This document shows positions 1 to 10,700 of a DNA stretch of 64,000 bases, piece after piece. Positions within the stretch are counted from its first letter, which is position 1, and every line of letters begins with the position of its first letter. The position numbers were made by a program, and so were the translations under genes. The DNA comes from Pratylenchus scribneri (Eukaryota > Nematoda > Chromadorea > Rhabditida > Pratylenchidae). Where the stretch lies: contig JAQSEB010000013.1 of NCBI GenBank assembly GCA_030063045.1, positions 1,302,001 to 1,366,000 of the forward strand, in the 5' to 3' direction. The notes under the pieces are model-generated. The model was not told the DNA's origin and made no database searches. It was given only the letters and a program-made list of their open reading frames with translations.

Positions 1-1815
1 AAATGGTGAATGTAAGATTGATATTTGATGGATGCTGGGAAATTGCACTAGGGCAAATCTTTCTCATTTTTACCGAAATTAAAGAGCCTCAAAATGGAAG
101 AGAACATTTTTATGGAAATTGCCCGGGGCAATTTGTTTTCTACAGAAATGGACTTTTTAATAAAATGGGAATGAACAATTGGATGGAATTTTTGGGTAAG
201 AGAAGTGAAATGTGAACGGAAAAAGGGCGGGATGCAATAATTTTGAATTTATAGAAGGCAAGGCATAAAAAGAAAATTTAAAAAATAAATTGCCGCCATT
301 TTTTGTCTCCAAAGAAGAAAAAGAATGGTGGAATCTCTGATTGATTAGGGAAGCTGGAATTTAATGATTTTTTCACGAAAATTAAAATTTATATAATTAG
401 GAATTGGTCAATTGTGCTGACTAATTGTACCAAATTTTGCTTAACATAAAAAAAATCATGCAACGATGCAAAAAATTTTAATATGCTTAAGCAATTTTTC
501 GCAAATAAGAAATAGAGAAAAGCGCGAAATTTGATTTAGGTAATTTATCATCAAAAATCATCTTAAAGACATAGTTAAAAAGTTCGATTAAAATAATTAA
601 ATAAATTGGAACTTTTTGATAAAATGGAAATGTGAATATTTTCGCAAATGAATGCATTAGCCAGCAGCATTTATTCGGTGACGATTTTATCGATTCGCCG
701 GTCGCCGCTGACTGAGACCAAAGTTTGTGGATATGTAGAAATGGAAAATTGAATGGGCAATGAGATTTAGGAGCAGATAAGGAAGGATGTAAATGGGGAA
801 ATTGAAGACTTTAAATAAATTGTTCGCAACGGGGACAAATGAATCGATTATGTAATTTTTCGTAAAAAAAATTCTTAGCAATTTTTTGAAATATATTTTA
901 TTATCAACAAAATTAGTGAAGAAATAATAGAAAAGTGTGCAGTTTAAATTGAGCAAATTTTCTATATTTTGCATTAAAAATAATTTTAAAGGCAATGCTT
1001 AAAAAAGTTGGGCTGATTTAAAATTCTGTGCTCTTTTTGCTAAAATGAAAATGTGAATATTTTTTGACTTATGATTTTATCGATCCCCGCTAATGATATT
1101 GTGGATGCATTTTTTGATGTAGAATAGAAGAATTGAATGGACTGGGACAATGAGGAGATTGATGTGGGAGATAAGGAAGGATGTGAATTGGCGATTTTAA
1201 TTGAAATTGTTAGCCAGAGGGGACATAAATTTTAGAAATTGATTAATGTCGATTTTTGGAAAAATTTGTTAGCATTTTCTGGAAATAAATATTAAAATTG
1301 GAAAATTAAAGGCAATATTCTTTTATTATTTTAATCCAAAATAATTGAAAATTGCGAGTAAAGGATATGGAAATGGTTGAATTATTTATAAAAAATTGAT
1401 ACTTTTTTAAATAGAGCTGATAAAAAAAATTTCATATAGATGCATAGGCAAATTTTAGTTGAGAAACGAGTTAATTTTTCAAATGAATTTTCAAATTAGA
1501 GTTCCCGAAGTTGGGGCCGTTTGAACGATGATTGGCAGGGGCTCGGAAGAGGCTCTTCGTGGGCGATACTAGATTGAGGCCCCAAAAAAATTGGACTCCC
1601 AATCTATGGTGGGTGGCTCCACGATAATGGAATCGCAATACTAATTAAAATTTATCAAATTTGCTAGCATTTTATAATATAAATAATTTTGCATGATTTG
1701 ATTGATGAACAAATTAGAGAATTTATTATTGAAAAATGTGAATATCGATACAATTAAAAAATTTAATTTAATATAAATCCCCAAATCCACTCTCTAACTA
1801 TTTACTTTTAATAAA
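1..1815. other. AT-rich intergenic stretch
   Basis: I see no convincing gene here. The open frames are short and follow base composition. A locally GC-richer patch near 1500-1640 has no exon that I can join to anything. The one recognisable structure is the diverged tandem duplication listed separately. Confidence 0.5.
607..1320. repeat. Diverged two-copy tandem duplication
   Basis: Two blocks share a run of matching phrases in the same order: an AAAATG-AAATGTGAATATTTT segment, ATTTTATCGAT, GATAAGGAAGGATGT, and a GGGGACA...GAAT/GATT segment. GATAAGGAAGGATGT occurs at about 774 and again at about 1171, so the period is close to 400 bp. Small indels and many substitutions separate the copies. 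No coding capacity is seen. Confidence 0.5.
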
Positions 1816-1830
1816 TTAAATAAAATTTAC

Positions 1831-2023
1831 TTGGAAATGGCCAAATTGACGATCAAAAATTTTCCATAGATTTTCCAGCGCCCTGAACAAAAATGATTGT
1901 TGTTGCGATGAAAATTTCAGCTGATCTATCAGCCATTCCCAGCAATGGAAATCTGCTGATTCCTTTTGTGAATTTTTTTGTTCACTTTCTCCTTTAATAT
2001 TGTTGTTTTCTTCCACTTCGATA
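1831..2023 (-). pseudogene. Possible exon abutting the Ginger insertion
   Basis: The minus strand is open for about 60 codons from the edge of the Ginger element down to a good donor (CAA then GTAAAT at 1830). Its translation is not low-complexity: an acidic, Asn/Lys-rich start, then a helix-like part containing CWEWLIDQLKF and ALENLWKIFDRQF. No ATG begins it inside this segment. If the transposon and one copy of its GATA duplication are removed, the frame continues a few codons into the right flank (4897 onward), where a weak acceptor could serve. It could be an exon split by the insertion, or chance. I do not recognise the protein. Confidence 0.25.
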
Positions 2024-4892
2024 TGTTGCAGCTAATTTGCGGAATTAGCTAATCCCGGGACTAGCTAGCTAAAATGCGGAATCCGCGTTTTAGCTAGCCG
2101 GCCTAGCTAATCCTGGGAATAGCTAGCTAAAACACGGATTCCGCATTCTAGCTAGCTAATCCTGGGAATAGCTGACCCAGGCCAGCTAATTCCGGGAATT
2201 CGCAGCTAAGTTAGCTAATATTGGAGAAATTGAAATAAATTTAATAAAAAATAAATAATTTAATTAAAAATCGAATTTTTTTCTCAATGCCTGATTTTAG
2301 ATCCGATAATTATAATTAGAAATATGAAATAAATTTAAAATTTTTATTTATAATAAAATCAAGAATAATTTAAATAAAGCATCAAAAATAAAGTAAAATC
2401 AACAACAAAATTTTATTTTGAAAGAAAAATATTCTTAATCCTCATGTTTATTATCGCATGGATTTGAGCTGTGGCATTTGCTGTTGCATTTCAAATTGTT
2501 TTTGAAACATTTGCAGCTTCCTTTCTTGCATGTTTTGGTGCAGCCGCATTTGAAAAAGCCTTGACCTGTTCCCATTGATGACTTCCTGGCAGCCTCCCGA
2601 AGACTGATCTCCTTTCCTGGTGGCACATTTTCGGCTGCAATGAAATGTTCTTTGCATGGAGTGAATTGGTTGGAGGTGAATCGCTGTGCCAATACGCCAT
2701 GTTCTGTGCCGAGTTTGTGCAGTCCTTCTTCGTTCACCTGAATTTTTAATTAAAATATTTAAATATGAATAAATGAAATTGCCTCCAAAACAACGGCTTT
2801 CACATTGCCAAATTCCGCTCGGCCTCTGTCCACATCAGGGATTGGGACCATCACTGTTGCGCCAATTTGTTGCAGTGGGAAGCGTTTGGCGGAATTGTTC
2901 AGCATTTTGTCCGCTTGTTTCATTTGAGATTTTTTGGCTGCATTCCTTTGTTCCGATGCCTTTTCTTCTTTGTTGCAATGCTGGCAAAGCACATTGGTGC
3001 CATATCCTTCCTCGGCTTCATTTTCTTTCACCGAACATGGCGCAATTGCATGGCATGTTTTCTGGCATTTTCTGCATTTGTGGGCGCCTGCTTTCTTTCC
3101 ACACACCACGCACAAAACCTTAATTGAAAATTATCAACAAAATTTTCATCATTTAATTAATTATTTTAATTATTTGGATTAATTTTAATATGATTAATAA
3201 AATTAAAACCTCATTTGATGAAGATGGATTATTTTCATCCGCCTCTTCCGCATCATCAATTTCTTCGATTGTTTGTGCCTCTTCCGCCTCATCAATGTCT
3301 TCATTCAATGCCATTTTCAATTGCTCCTCGTTGTGGATTAATTCATTGACATCTTCCGGCAAATTTGCTTTTTGAATGCCCAGTTTTGCCTCACTTCCGA
3401 ACATGGCCTTGTATGGTGATCGACCTATTCCTGAATATTTTATATTAAAAAATAATTAATCAAAAATAAAACCTTCATGCAGACGAGAATTGATTTGCCA
3501 TTGGACAAATCGCAGGCCTTCACTCCATTTTGTCGTATGGTTGTCCTTTTTCCAGCAGGCCAGCATTTTGCGGATTTCTTGGTTCAGGCGCTCAATTGAT
3601 CCTTGTGATTGTGAATGGCGGGCAGAGCCATGCACCATCTTGCAATTTGGCCATAAATTGTGGATTTCTTCGATGACCTAATTTTTAAAAATAAAATTTA
3701 ATCATTTTAATTAATAAATTTAACCCTGCTTGCTGTAAATTCGCGCCCGTTGTCGGTGTGCAGCAGAACCGGCGCCCCCAAAATTGAAAAGATGTCGACC
3801 AATTGCATTGCCACTTCTTCAGCCGTTTTTGATTTCAGCGGCCGAATCATGCAGAATTTTGTGAGGTGGTCTTGGTAGGAGAGCACATATTTGAAGGGGC
3901 CGTCAGGTTCGGACTGAAAGTCAATCAAGTCAGCCTTAACAATTATTATTTCATTAATAAGAATTTTTAATTAATTAAATAAACCTGGCATCTGGAATTC
4001 ATTGCGGATGATACAATCGGCTTCGTGACAATTCCTTTGCGCACTGCAGGTTTTTTCAATTGGCATGTTTCGCATAAAGACAAATATGCGCTAATAATCT
4101 CTTGAGTTATATTTGCATATGTTTCTGCCAGTCGATAGTACATTTTTATTCGTCCGCTGTGTCCCAATTCCTCGTGAACCCGGTCTATCACTGCGAAAAT
4201 GTCCTTAATTTTTAAATATTTAATAATAAACAAAAATTAAAAAACCTCTTTGCAAACAAAGCGTAATTCCGTGCCTTTTTTGATCAGTTTTTGCACCCTG
4301 ACTCCTTCCACATTCAATTCCAAAATGTCAAATTTGTCCAGCAATCGATAATCGCTCTTTGCTTTCTTGATAGAATGATCATTTTCCAGTTGAATTAATC
4401 GTTGTAATTTTGTGGCATATTCTTCGCGGGAAATAATAGGTAAATTCTCAATTTTTGATTCGAATTTTGCTTCCATAATTTCTAGAGGATTTAATTAATA
4501 ATTTATTATTTCGAGTTTGTAAAATAAATTATAAAAATAGAAATGACATTCGATGTAAATAATTGTTTGGGATAATGGAAAATTATTTTTGAATTTTAAA
4601 AATATTGATTTATTCATTATTAAATGTCCGAATTAAAAAATTCGATTTTTAATTAAATTATTTATTTTTTATTAAATTTATTTCAATTTCTCCAATATTA
4701 GCTAACTTAGCTGCGAATTCCCGGAATTAGCTGGCCTGGGTCAGCTATTCCCAGGATTAGCTAGCTAGAATGCGGAATCCGTGTTTTAGCTAGCTATTCC
4801 CAGGATTAGCTAGGCCGGCTAGCTAAAACGCGGATTCCGCATTTTAGCTAGCTAGTCCCGGGATTAGCTAATTCCGCAAATTAGCTGCAACA
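2024..4892. mobile_element. Ginger1-like DNA transposon, complete
   Basis: Inverted repeats of about 258 bp (2024-2281 and 4635-4892) bound the element. They begin TGTTG and end CAACA, matching the TGTNR termini I recall for Ginger1 elements, and are flanked by a 4-bp GATA duplication (2020-2023 and 4893-4896), also as expected for Ginger. The outer 190 bp of each repeat is itself built of repeated TTAGCTAGCTA and GGAATCCG-type words that are nearly palindromic. Between the repeats lies a single spliced gene on the minus strand for an integrase-like transposase. Nothing visible is broken, so the copy may be recent or active. Confidence 0.85.
2435..4476 (-). CDS. Ginger1/KRBA2-like transposase (DDE integrase type)
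   Basis: The model has seven exons: 4476-4246, 4203-3985, 3934-3725, 3677-3473, 3430-3210, 3118-2783 and 2737-2435. Every phase closes, giving 574 aa. Introns are 38-91 nt; the last one uses a GC donor (GAG then GCAATT at 2782). Exon 2 encodes a Gypsy-type H2C2 zinc domain (HEELGHSGR ... CETCQLKK). Exons 3-4 encode the rve core with the catalytic triad in LIDFQSEP, LHTDNGREF and GSIERLNQEI. Exon 5 starts GIGRSPYKAMFG, then an acidic linker. Exon 6 has a CVVCGKK...CRKCQKTCHA zinc module, and the last exon ends in a CXC-type cysteine cluster (CGCTKTCKKGSCKC). This order is that of KRBA2-like, Ginger1-derived proteins, which bind and cut their own ends. All catalytic residues are present. Confidence 0.85.
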
Positions 4893-6630
4893 GATATTTA
4901 TCACTGCCAATGGGTGATGGATAAATTATCCGATTGTCTAAAAAAATGTAAAAGATTTATTAAATGTAATTAGTTTAATTTATATTTAATTTTTTGTTCG
5001 TAAATTTGTGGGATTATTCCATTAAAATTCTTTTAAAATGCCCAAAACGGTTTATTAAATATTATTAATGTTCAAAGTCAATCTAATTAGAATAAATGTT
5101 CAGAGTTACTTTATAAGATTAAGGGAGAATTTGGCACCGATTGAATTCGGAAAAGGAAAATTGAGGCGGACAATTGGGTAATATAATAAAAATTTCTTTT
5201 TAATTTTTAGCTAGACTCAAGTTTAGATATTTATTTAAAGTTGTTAGATTAAGGGCCGGAACATAGGTTAAGAGAGGTTTTTATTTCCATAATAAATGAA
5301 AAAGATTATTTTATGTTGATGGATGATCATTTCTCCTTTTTATGTCCAATTGTTCATCTTGGTAACCCAGGAGAAACTTTTCGCTGTTTAATTGATGGTT
5401 TTTGTATCAAATTTTAACGTAGACTTTTAGTTAGCCAATCTTTTAATTTTTTAAATTGTTTAAAATTGGATTAACGCTAAAAAAAGCACTCAAAAATTCG
5501 CTATCCATTCCATAGCAATTAGTAAAGGATATTTTAATTTATTTTAGGGACAAAACTCTATCAATTCGGAAGAAAAATAATGTTACTAGTGGCCAAAATA
5601 TGAAAAAATTGAAGCATTATTTTATGAGTTATTATAAATGTCGTCAAATTGGGCTAGAGGCCCGAATATTTAGGAAGAAACTCTTTAGTTTATATGGCTA
5701 TAAATATGCTTGATAAATTTAGCATTTTATTTTGAATTAAAATAGCTAAAAAATGATTTCAAAATCATTGACCAATGTTGAATGTTTATTGGTTTTACAT
5801 ACATAAAATGATCGTAAAACTCAATTTTTAATTAAATATTTTAAGGTCATAACTCTGTCATTAACCAGTCATGAGCATTTTAGGATAATAATTTATAGCC
5901 AATTTTATGGGCAATAAAATTAGAATTTTATAAAAATACAAAAAAGTATATTCCCAAGACACACTTTTCAAAAATTGTCCTAATAATATTTAGCCAATTC
6001 ATTTTTTTTTGCAAAATATTTTTCCTCTATCAAAACCTGATAAACATCTGCTGGAATCACATAAACAGCTTTGTACAACTTGTTTCCAAATCCGGGTCTC
6101 ACATTTAATTGGGCATTTTATTGTTGCGGATGTACATACCCAATTGACATGTCTTCCCAAAATTGTCCTAGTAATATTCAACTTGAGCAAAATATTTTTA
6201 AAACCTGATGTAACAGTTGGACCAATTGCTTAACACAATCGTATAGAATTGCGGTTTTGATTGGATATTTTGTTGTTCTGGAAAAAAATTTTTTGGAGTT
6301 AATGGTCCCAAATTTAGTTGCATGAGTAAAAAATTTCAATGGAAATAGAATCATAAAAATAAGCTTAAGTGAAAATATTTTCTAAAATTAGAAAAAATCA
6401 TTTTTCCAATATAAAAATGACGATTAATTAATTAATTAATTAGTAATAATTATAAAGATGACGATGAATTATCATTCGTTTCAAAATTTTAATTAATAAA
6501 TAAATTAAATTAAATTTCGAATTCGACATAATTTTTATGGCATTTTATCAGCTATTATAGTGAATGTTGAATTCGATTTTTCTATGGATTTCTGATCCTG
6601 GAAAGGAAATGTCAGATTCATCTTGGATCA
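4893..6630. other. Intergenic, with a decayed foldback copy
   Basis: No gene is supported. About 5640-5950 is a degraded copy of the foldback family seen intact at 15211-15573: it keeps AAAATAGCTAAAAAATGATTTCAAA on one side and the GGTCATAACTCTGTCATT and ATAATTTATAGCCAATTTTATG phrases on the other. Around 5970-6220 a segment with AAAATTGTCCTAATAATATT and CAAAATATTTTT recurs after about 190 bp, a small direct duplication. Confidence 0.45.
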
Positions 6631-7420
6631 TGTTACCAAAATCAAAAATTTAATAAATCAAATTTTTTGGAAATTGAATAATATAAAAATTATTCCGATT
6701 CAATTAAACAATTCAATTAAAATTCTGAATGATTTTGGTCACCAAAACTTTGACCTTTACCCTCCAATCCAACTTTCTCTCTTCCCTTTTTATTTTAGCA
6801 GTGGATGGACAAAATCAACAGCAATTGGACCTGCCTCCCATCATCAACGACTTTTTGGCTGCTCTTCCCCATCCATCCATCCATGTGCTGCCTGCTGCCC
6901 ATTCAATGTGCCCATCTCAATTTTGACCGGCTGCTCTCCCCACCCTTGTTGCCTCTGACCAATTGGGGATTATGATGGCACATAAAAGAATGAAGGAGGA
7001 AGGAAATTGTTGTCATTCGACCCAAAATCATAAAATAACACTTTCACCAATTTTGTTCTTTTCAATTATCAATTTTAATTTCGAGTTTCTTTCCTAATAA
7101 AGGTTCTTCTCGAAAATTCAATTTTATTCAATTCAACAAATAAAAGAGTAAAATCAAAGAGTAAAAATAATACAATAAAAGCTTTTTATTGGGAAATACA
7201 AAAGGAGTAAAATCAAATAGTATTTTCCATCCTTTCCATCAATCGTCGTTCTTTTTCGTCGGCCATTTCCACATCCGATTCACCCTCCAAATTTTCTTCC
7301 GCCCGAAAATTCACCAAAGGAGCCGTGTGAACGGACCAAATCCAATCCATTCCAAATCCTTAGCCACCCTCTAGATTTCTCCCGCCCGAAATCCACTGAA
7401 AGAGCCGTGTGGAAAGGACA
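6631..7420 (+). repeat. 5' LTR of the BEL/Pao element
   Basis: This 790-bp repeat starts TGTTACCAAA and ends AAGGACA, and matches 14274-15063 at a constant offset of 7643. It contains an AATAAA signal (in CCTAATAAAGG near 7093) that could serve 3' processing. The short open frames inside it occur in both copies and are not genes. Confidence 0.95.
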
Positions 7421-7421
7421 A

Positions 7422-7453
7422 AGATTAAGAGTCTGGTGCTCTACCGACTGAGC
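7422..7453 (+). promoter_or_regulatory. Primer-binding site, complementary to tRNA-Lys(CUU)
   Basis: One base after the LTR, the complement of this site reads as the D-arm through the anticodon loop of a tRNA: GCTCAGTCGGTAGAGC, then a stem, then ACTCTTAATCT with anticodon CUU. Priming would therefore use the inside of tRNA-Lys (a half-tRNA, as in copia), not its 3' CCA end. Pairing stops within the 3' half of the anticodon stem. Confidence 0.8.
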
Positions 7454-7791
7454 AAAAACCAAGCCATTTTAAATCATATTAATTTTCACAATTTTCATCT
7501 TTGGCACCAATTTTTGCCACATTTTTGATCTCAAATTATATCATCAGCTTCTTTGCAACCAATTTTGCATTAATTGACACTTTCAATTTTGAATATTAAT
7601 TTCTATTTTTTGCAACCAAATTTGCAATTTACATTATAACTTACTATTGGAAATAAACAGTATTAAATTGAAATAAACAATAAAACTTACTTTTGTTTAT
7701 CATCAAAACAAACCTTGAAGCAACCATTATCGCGAACATTATATATAAATTGATTGATTATTAATTGGAAATTAAAATTTAACCTTAAATC

Positions 7792-10700
7792 ATGTCTTTA
7801 ATCATCCGTAGCCAATTGGAGGAAGAAATGCGTACAGCATTGGCCAAACTCATCGAAGCTGAGGAGAGCTTTAAAGGAAATCCTTTAAATTTTCCTAAAA
7901 TTGCTACTATTGGAGAAATAATTGTTCGTTTAATATTCAATATCCAGAATTTATTATCAGAATGGACCAAAGTTCTAGCTAAGCTTAATCTAGTAGAGAG
8001 GACCGCTGAGGAAGCATTATTCCAAACCTTCCGAGTAGAAGAAAAGAGTCCAGTTCAAATTTTGACTCAATTAACCGCAACTAGAGTGGAAATTAAAGTA
8101 AAAATGGAATTGAACGAATCATCCACCGCCTCATCTCATCATGTACCAGTTCATCTACCCACCTTATCCATTGCTCCTTTTGATGGCAACCATAATGATT
8201 GGCCAACTTTTGAACAATCTTTCCGCGATTCGGTTCACAACCACCCCCAACTAACCGGGGCACAAAAATTAAATTATTTGCTCTCATTTCTAAGAGGTGC
8301 TGCTAAATCTATGGTTGATGGATATCAAATCACCGATGATAATTACACTATTGTTTGGGATACATTAAAGAATAGATTTGGGAATGATGTAAAGAGAATA
8401 GCAGAGCTCCAAAGGGAGCTCCAGCGGTTAAGTCCAGCTCAAAATAATTCTCAATCTCTACGAACCTTTTTGGAAACCTGTGAACGCATTTTGCGCCAAT
8501 TGCAATACTTGGGTGAAGAAGTTGATCAAAATTCGTTCATTTTGAACATCATCAAAGATAAATTGCCACCTGAAGTACAAAATCAATTTTTATATGAAGA
8601 AGTAAAATCTGGGAAAAAATGGACAACTAAAGATTGGCGGAAGAACCTTTCTAACCTAGTCAATATTCGTGAATCAATTTATAATCCTCGTATTTCATTT
8701 TCATCTAGCCTTCCAAAAAGGACTCATCCTTATCCCATCCAGGGACCACCACAATTTAAAAAACCATATCAACCTTTGCCAATACAATTTCCTCATAGGA
8801 ATAACCAATCTTATCCACGAGCGATTGAATATCCCCAACCACAGAGGGTAGTATCCATCACTAATCCTACTCAAAAGGCACCTAAACCTACAAATTCTAT
8901 GCCTAATACCTCAAGTACATTTAAATGCTCATTATGCCTAAAACTAGGTCACAAACCTTCAAATTGTAGCACATATACAACACCAATGAAACGAAAGGTT
9001 CGGCTAAATGAACAAGGGAGATGTACTTTATGTCTTAATGAGGGACATACCATTGAAAAGTGCCAGACGCAGATCAAATGTCGTTGTGGTGGCCGCCATC
9101 ATTTTATCATTTGCAACAAAATTCCGGCCAAGCCGGCCACCTTAAAATTCGGGGAGGCAAAAACCAACTTAATAATTGAAACTCACACGCCAGATAACAG
9201 TAGTGAAGAGCAAGCTGAAATTGAATGGGACGAATTAGAAATGGATGAAGAAAATGATAATGAAAATTTTAATCAGAATTTTGGGGACGAAGAAAATGCC
9301 TATGAAGATGATATAGAAGGGACCAACCCACCCCAAATCTCTATGGCGGTAATGGCCAAAAATCAAAAAACCCCTTGTTATCTTATGATGGCTAATGTTA
9401 AAGTTTTTAACCCTAGGGAACCTGCTAAACCCCTAACAGTGCCTGTATTTTTGGATTGTGGCTCACAAACCTCATTTATTCGTTCTGATTTAGTGCACCA
9501 AATTGCACCACGTTTTATTGCCCATGAAAAATTGGCCATTTCTGGTTTTGCTGAAAAACTTACCACCTTTTCCTCGCCAAGATTCTCGGTTCTTTTGGGC
9601 AGATTGGACGGCGGTTGGGAAGCAGTACAACTGAATAAAACGGATAAAATTACGGCAAAAATTGAATATATCGTTGAAGGGGATAAGAATAAAATTTCAC
9701 CGCCTTTAGCGGAGGAACCACAAATTCTTATCGGCATACGCCAATTTTGGAAGATTGTACTTAATTTTGAGGAAATAAAACCTAATTTTTATCAAATTAA
9801 CACTATTTTTGGCAAAGTTTTTGGAGGAGAACATTTCCCCAATCATATTAGTCCTATTATTGATTGCACCAAACCTGTTGGTCCTATGGAATTTTCATCG
9901 CCAGCATTGGCCAACCCAGAACCAGCCACCGAATTGTGGTCATTGGAAGCAATTGGGATCAGCGATCCCGCCATGCAAAATGATGCTGAAAAGGCAATAG
10001 AATTATTTGATAAAACAATTTCGAGGGAAAAGGATGGCCGCTATTTGGTCCATTGGCCTTGGAAAAACCCAGAAACCTATCCCTCCGATAATTTTAAAAT
10101 GGCCTATTCTCGCCTATCATTATTGTTACCCCGACTCAGGGATTCCCCAAAACTAATGGAGGATTATAATCAAATTTTGGATGAACAGCTTAAAAAGGGA
10201 ATTATTGAGTGCAGCGAGCGCTCCTTCAATAAGGAGTATTATATGCCTCACCACCCAGTAATTGGAAAGCGTTTACGGATCGTGAATGACGCATCCGCGC
10301 ACGCTAAAAATGCTCTATCACTAAATCAATGTTTACTGCCTGGACCCAATATCCTAGGCGATTTATTAGGAGTATTACTCCGTTTCAGGGCTACTCCTAT
10401 TCCCGTATTATGTGACATTGAAAAGGCGTTTTTGAACGTTTCTCTCGCCATAACAGACCGAGAATTCGTAAAATTTTTATGGGTGAAAGACCCACACAAG
10501 CCAATTAAGGGTAATAATTTAATCATTTATAGATTTACTCGTATCCCCTTTGGGGTAATTTCTTCGCCCTTTCTTTTAGCTGCCACCCTAAGGCACCACC
10601 TAAACCATTTTAATTCCCCCTTATCACTGGAACTAATTAATAATTTTTATGTCGATAACCTGTTAATCGAAGCCAAATGCATTGAAGAGGCCACCAAAAG

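Noticed and set aside
1500..1640. GC-richer patch as an exon or terminal repeat
   Set aside because: No frame joins to neighbouring exons and no inverted or direct partner was found.
5999..6233. Overlapping Cys-containing ORFs on both strands near 6.0-6.2 kb
   Set aside because: Neither can be joined to a signal peptide or further exons, and the segment is bounded by a short direct duplication; probably chance.
6623..7374. ORFs inside the LTRs
   Set aside because: Present identically in both LTRs with no recognisable product.
7422..7453. A tRNA gene at the D-arm-like sequence
   Set aside because: Only the D-arm to anticodon loop is present, in antisense and directly after an LTR; it is a primer-binding site.
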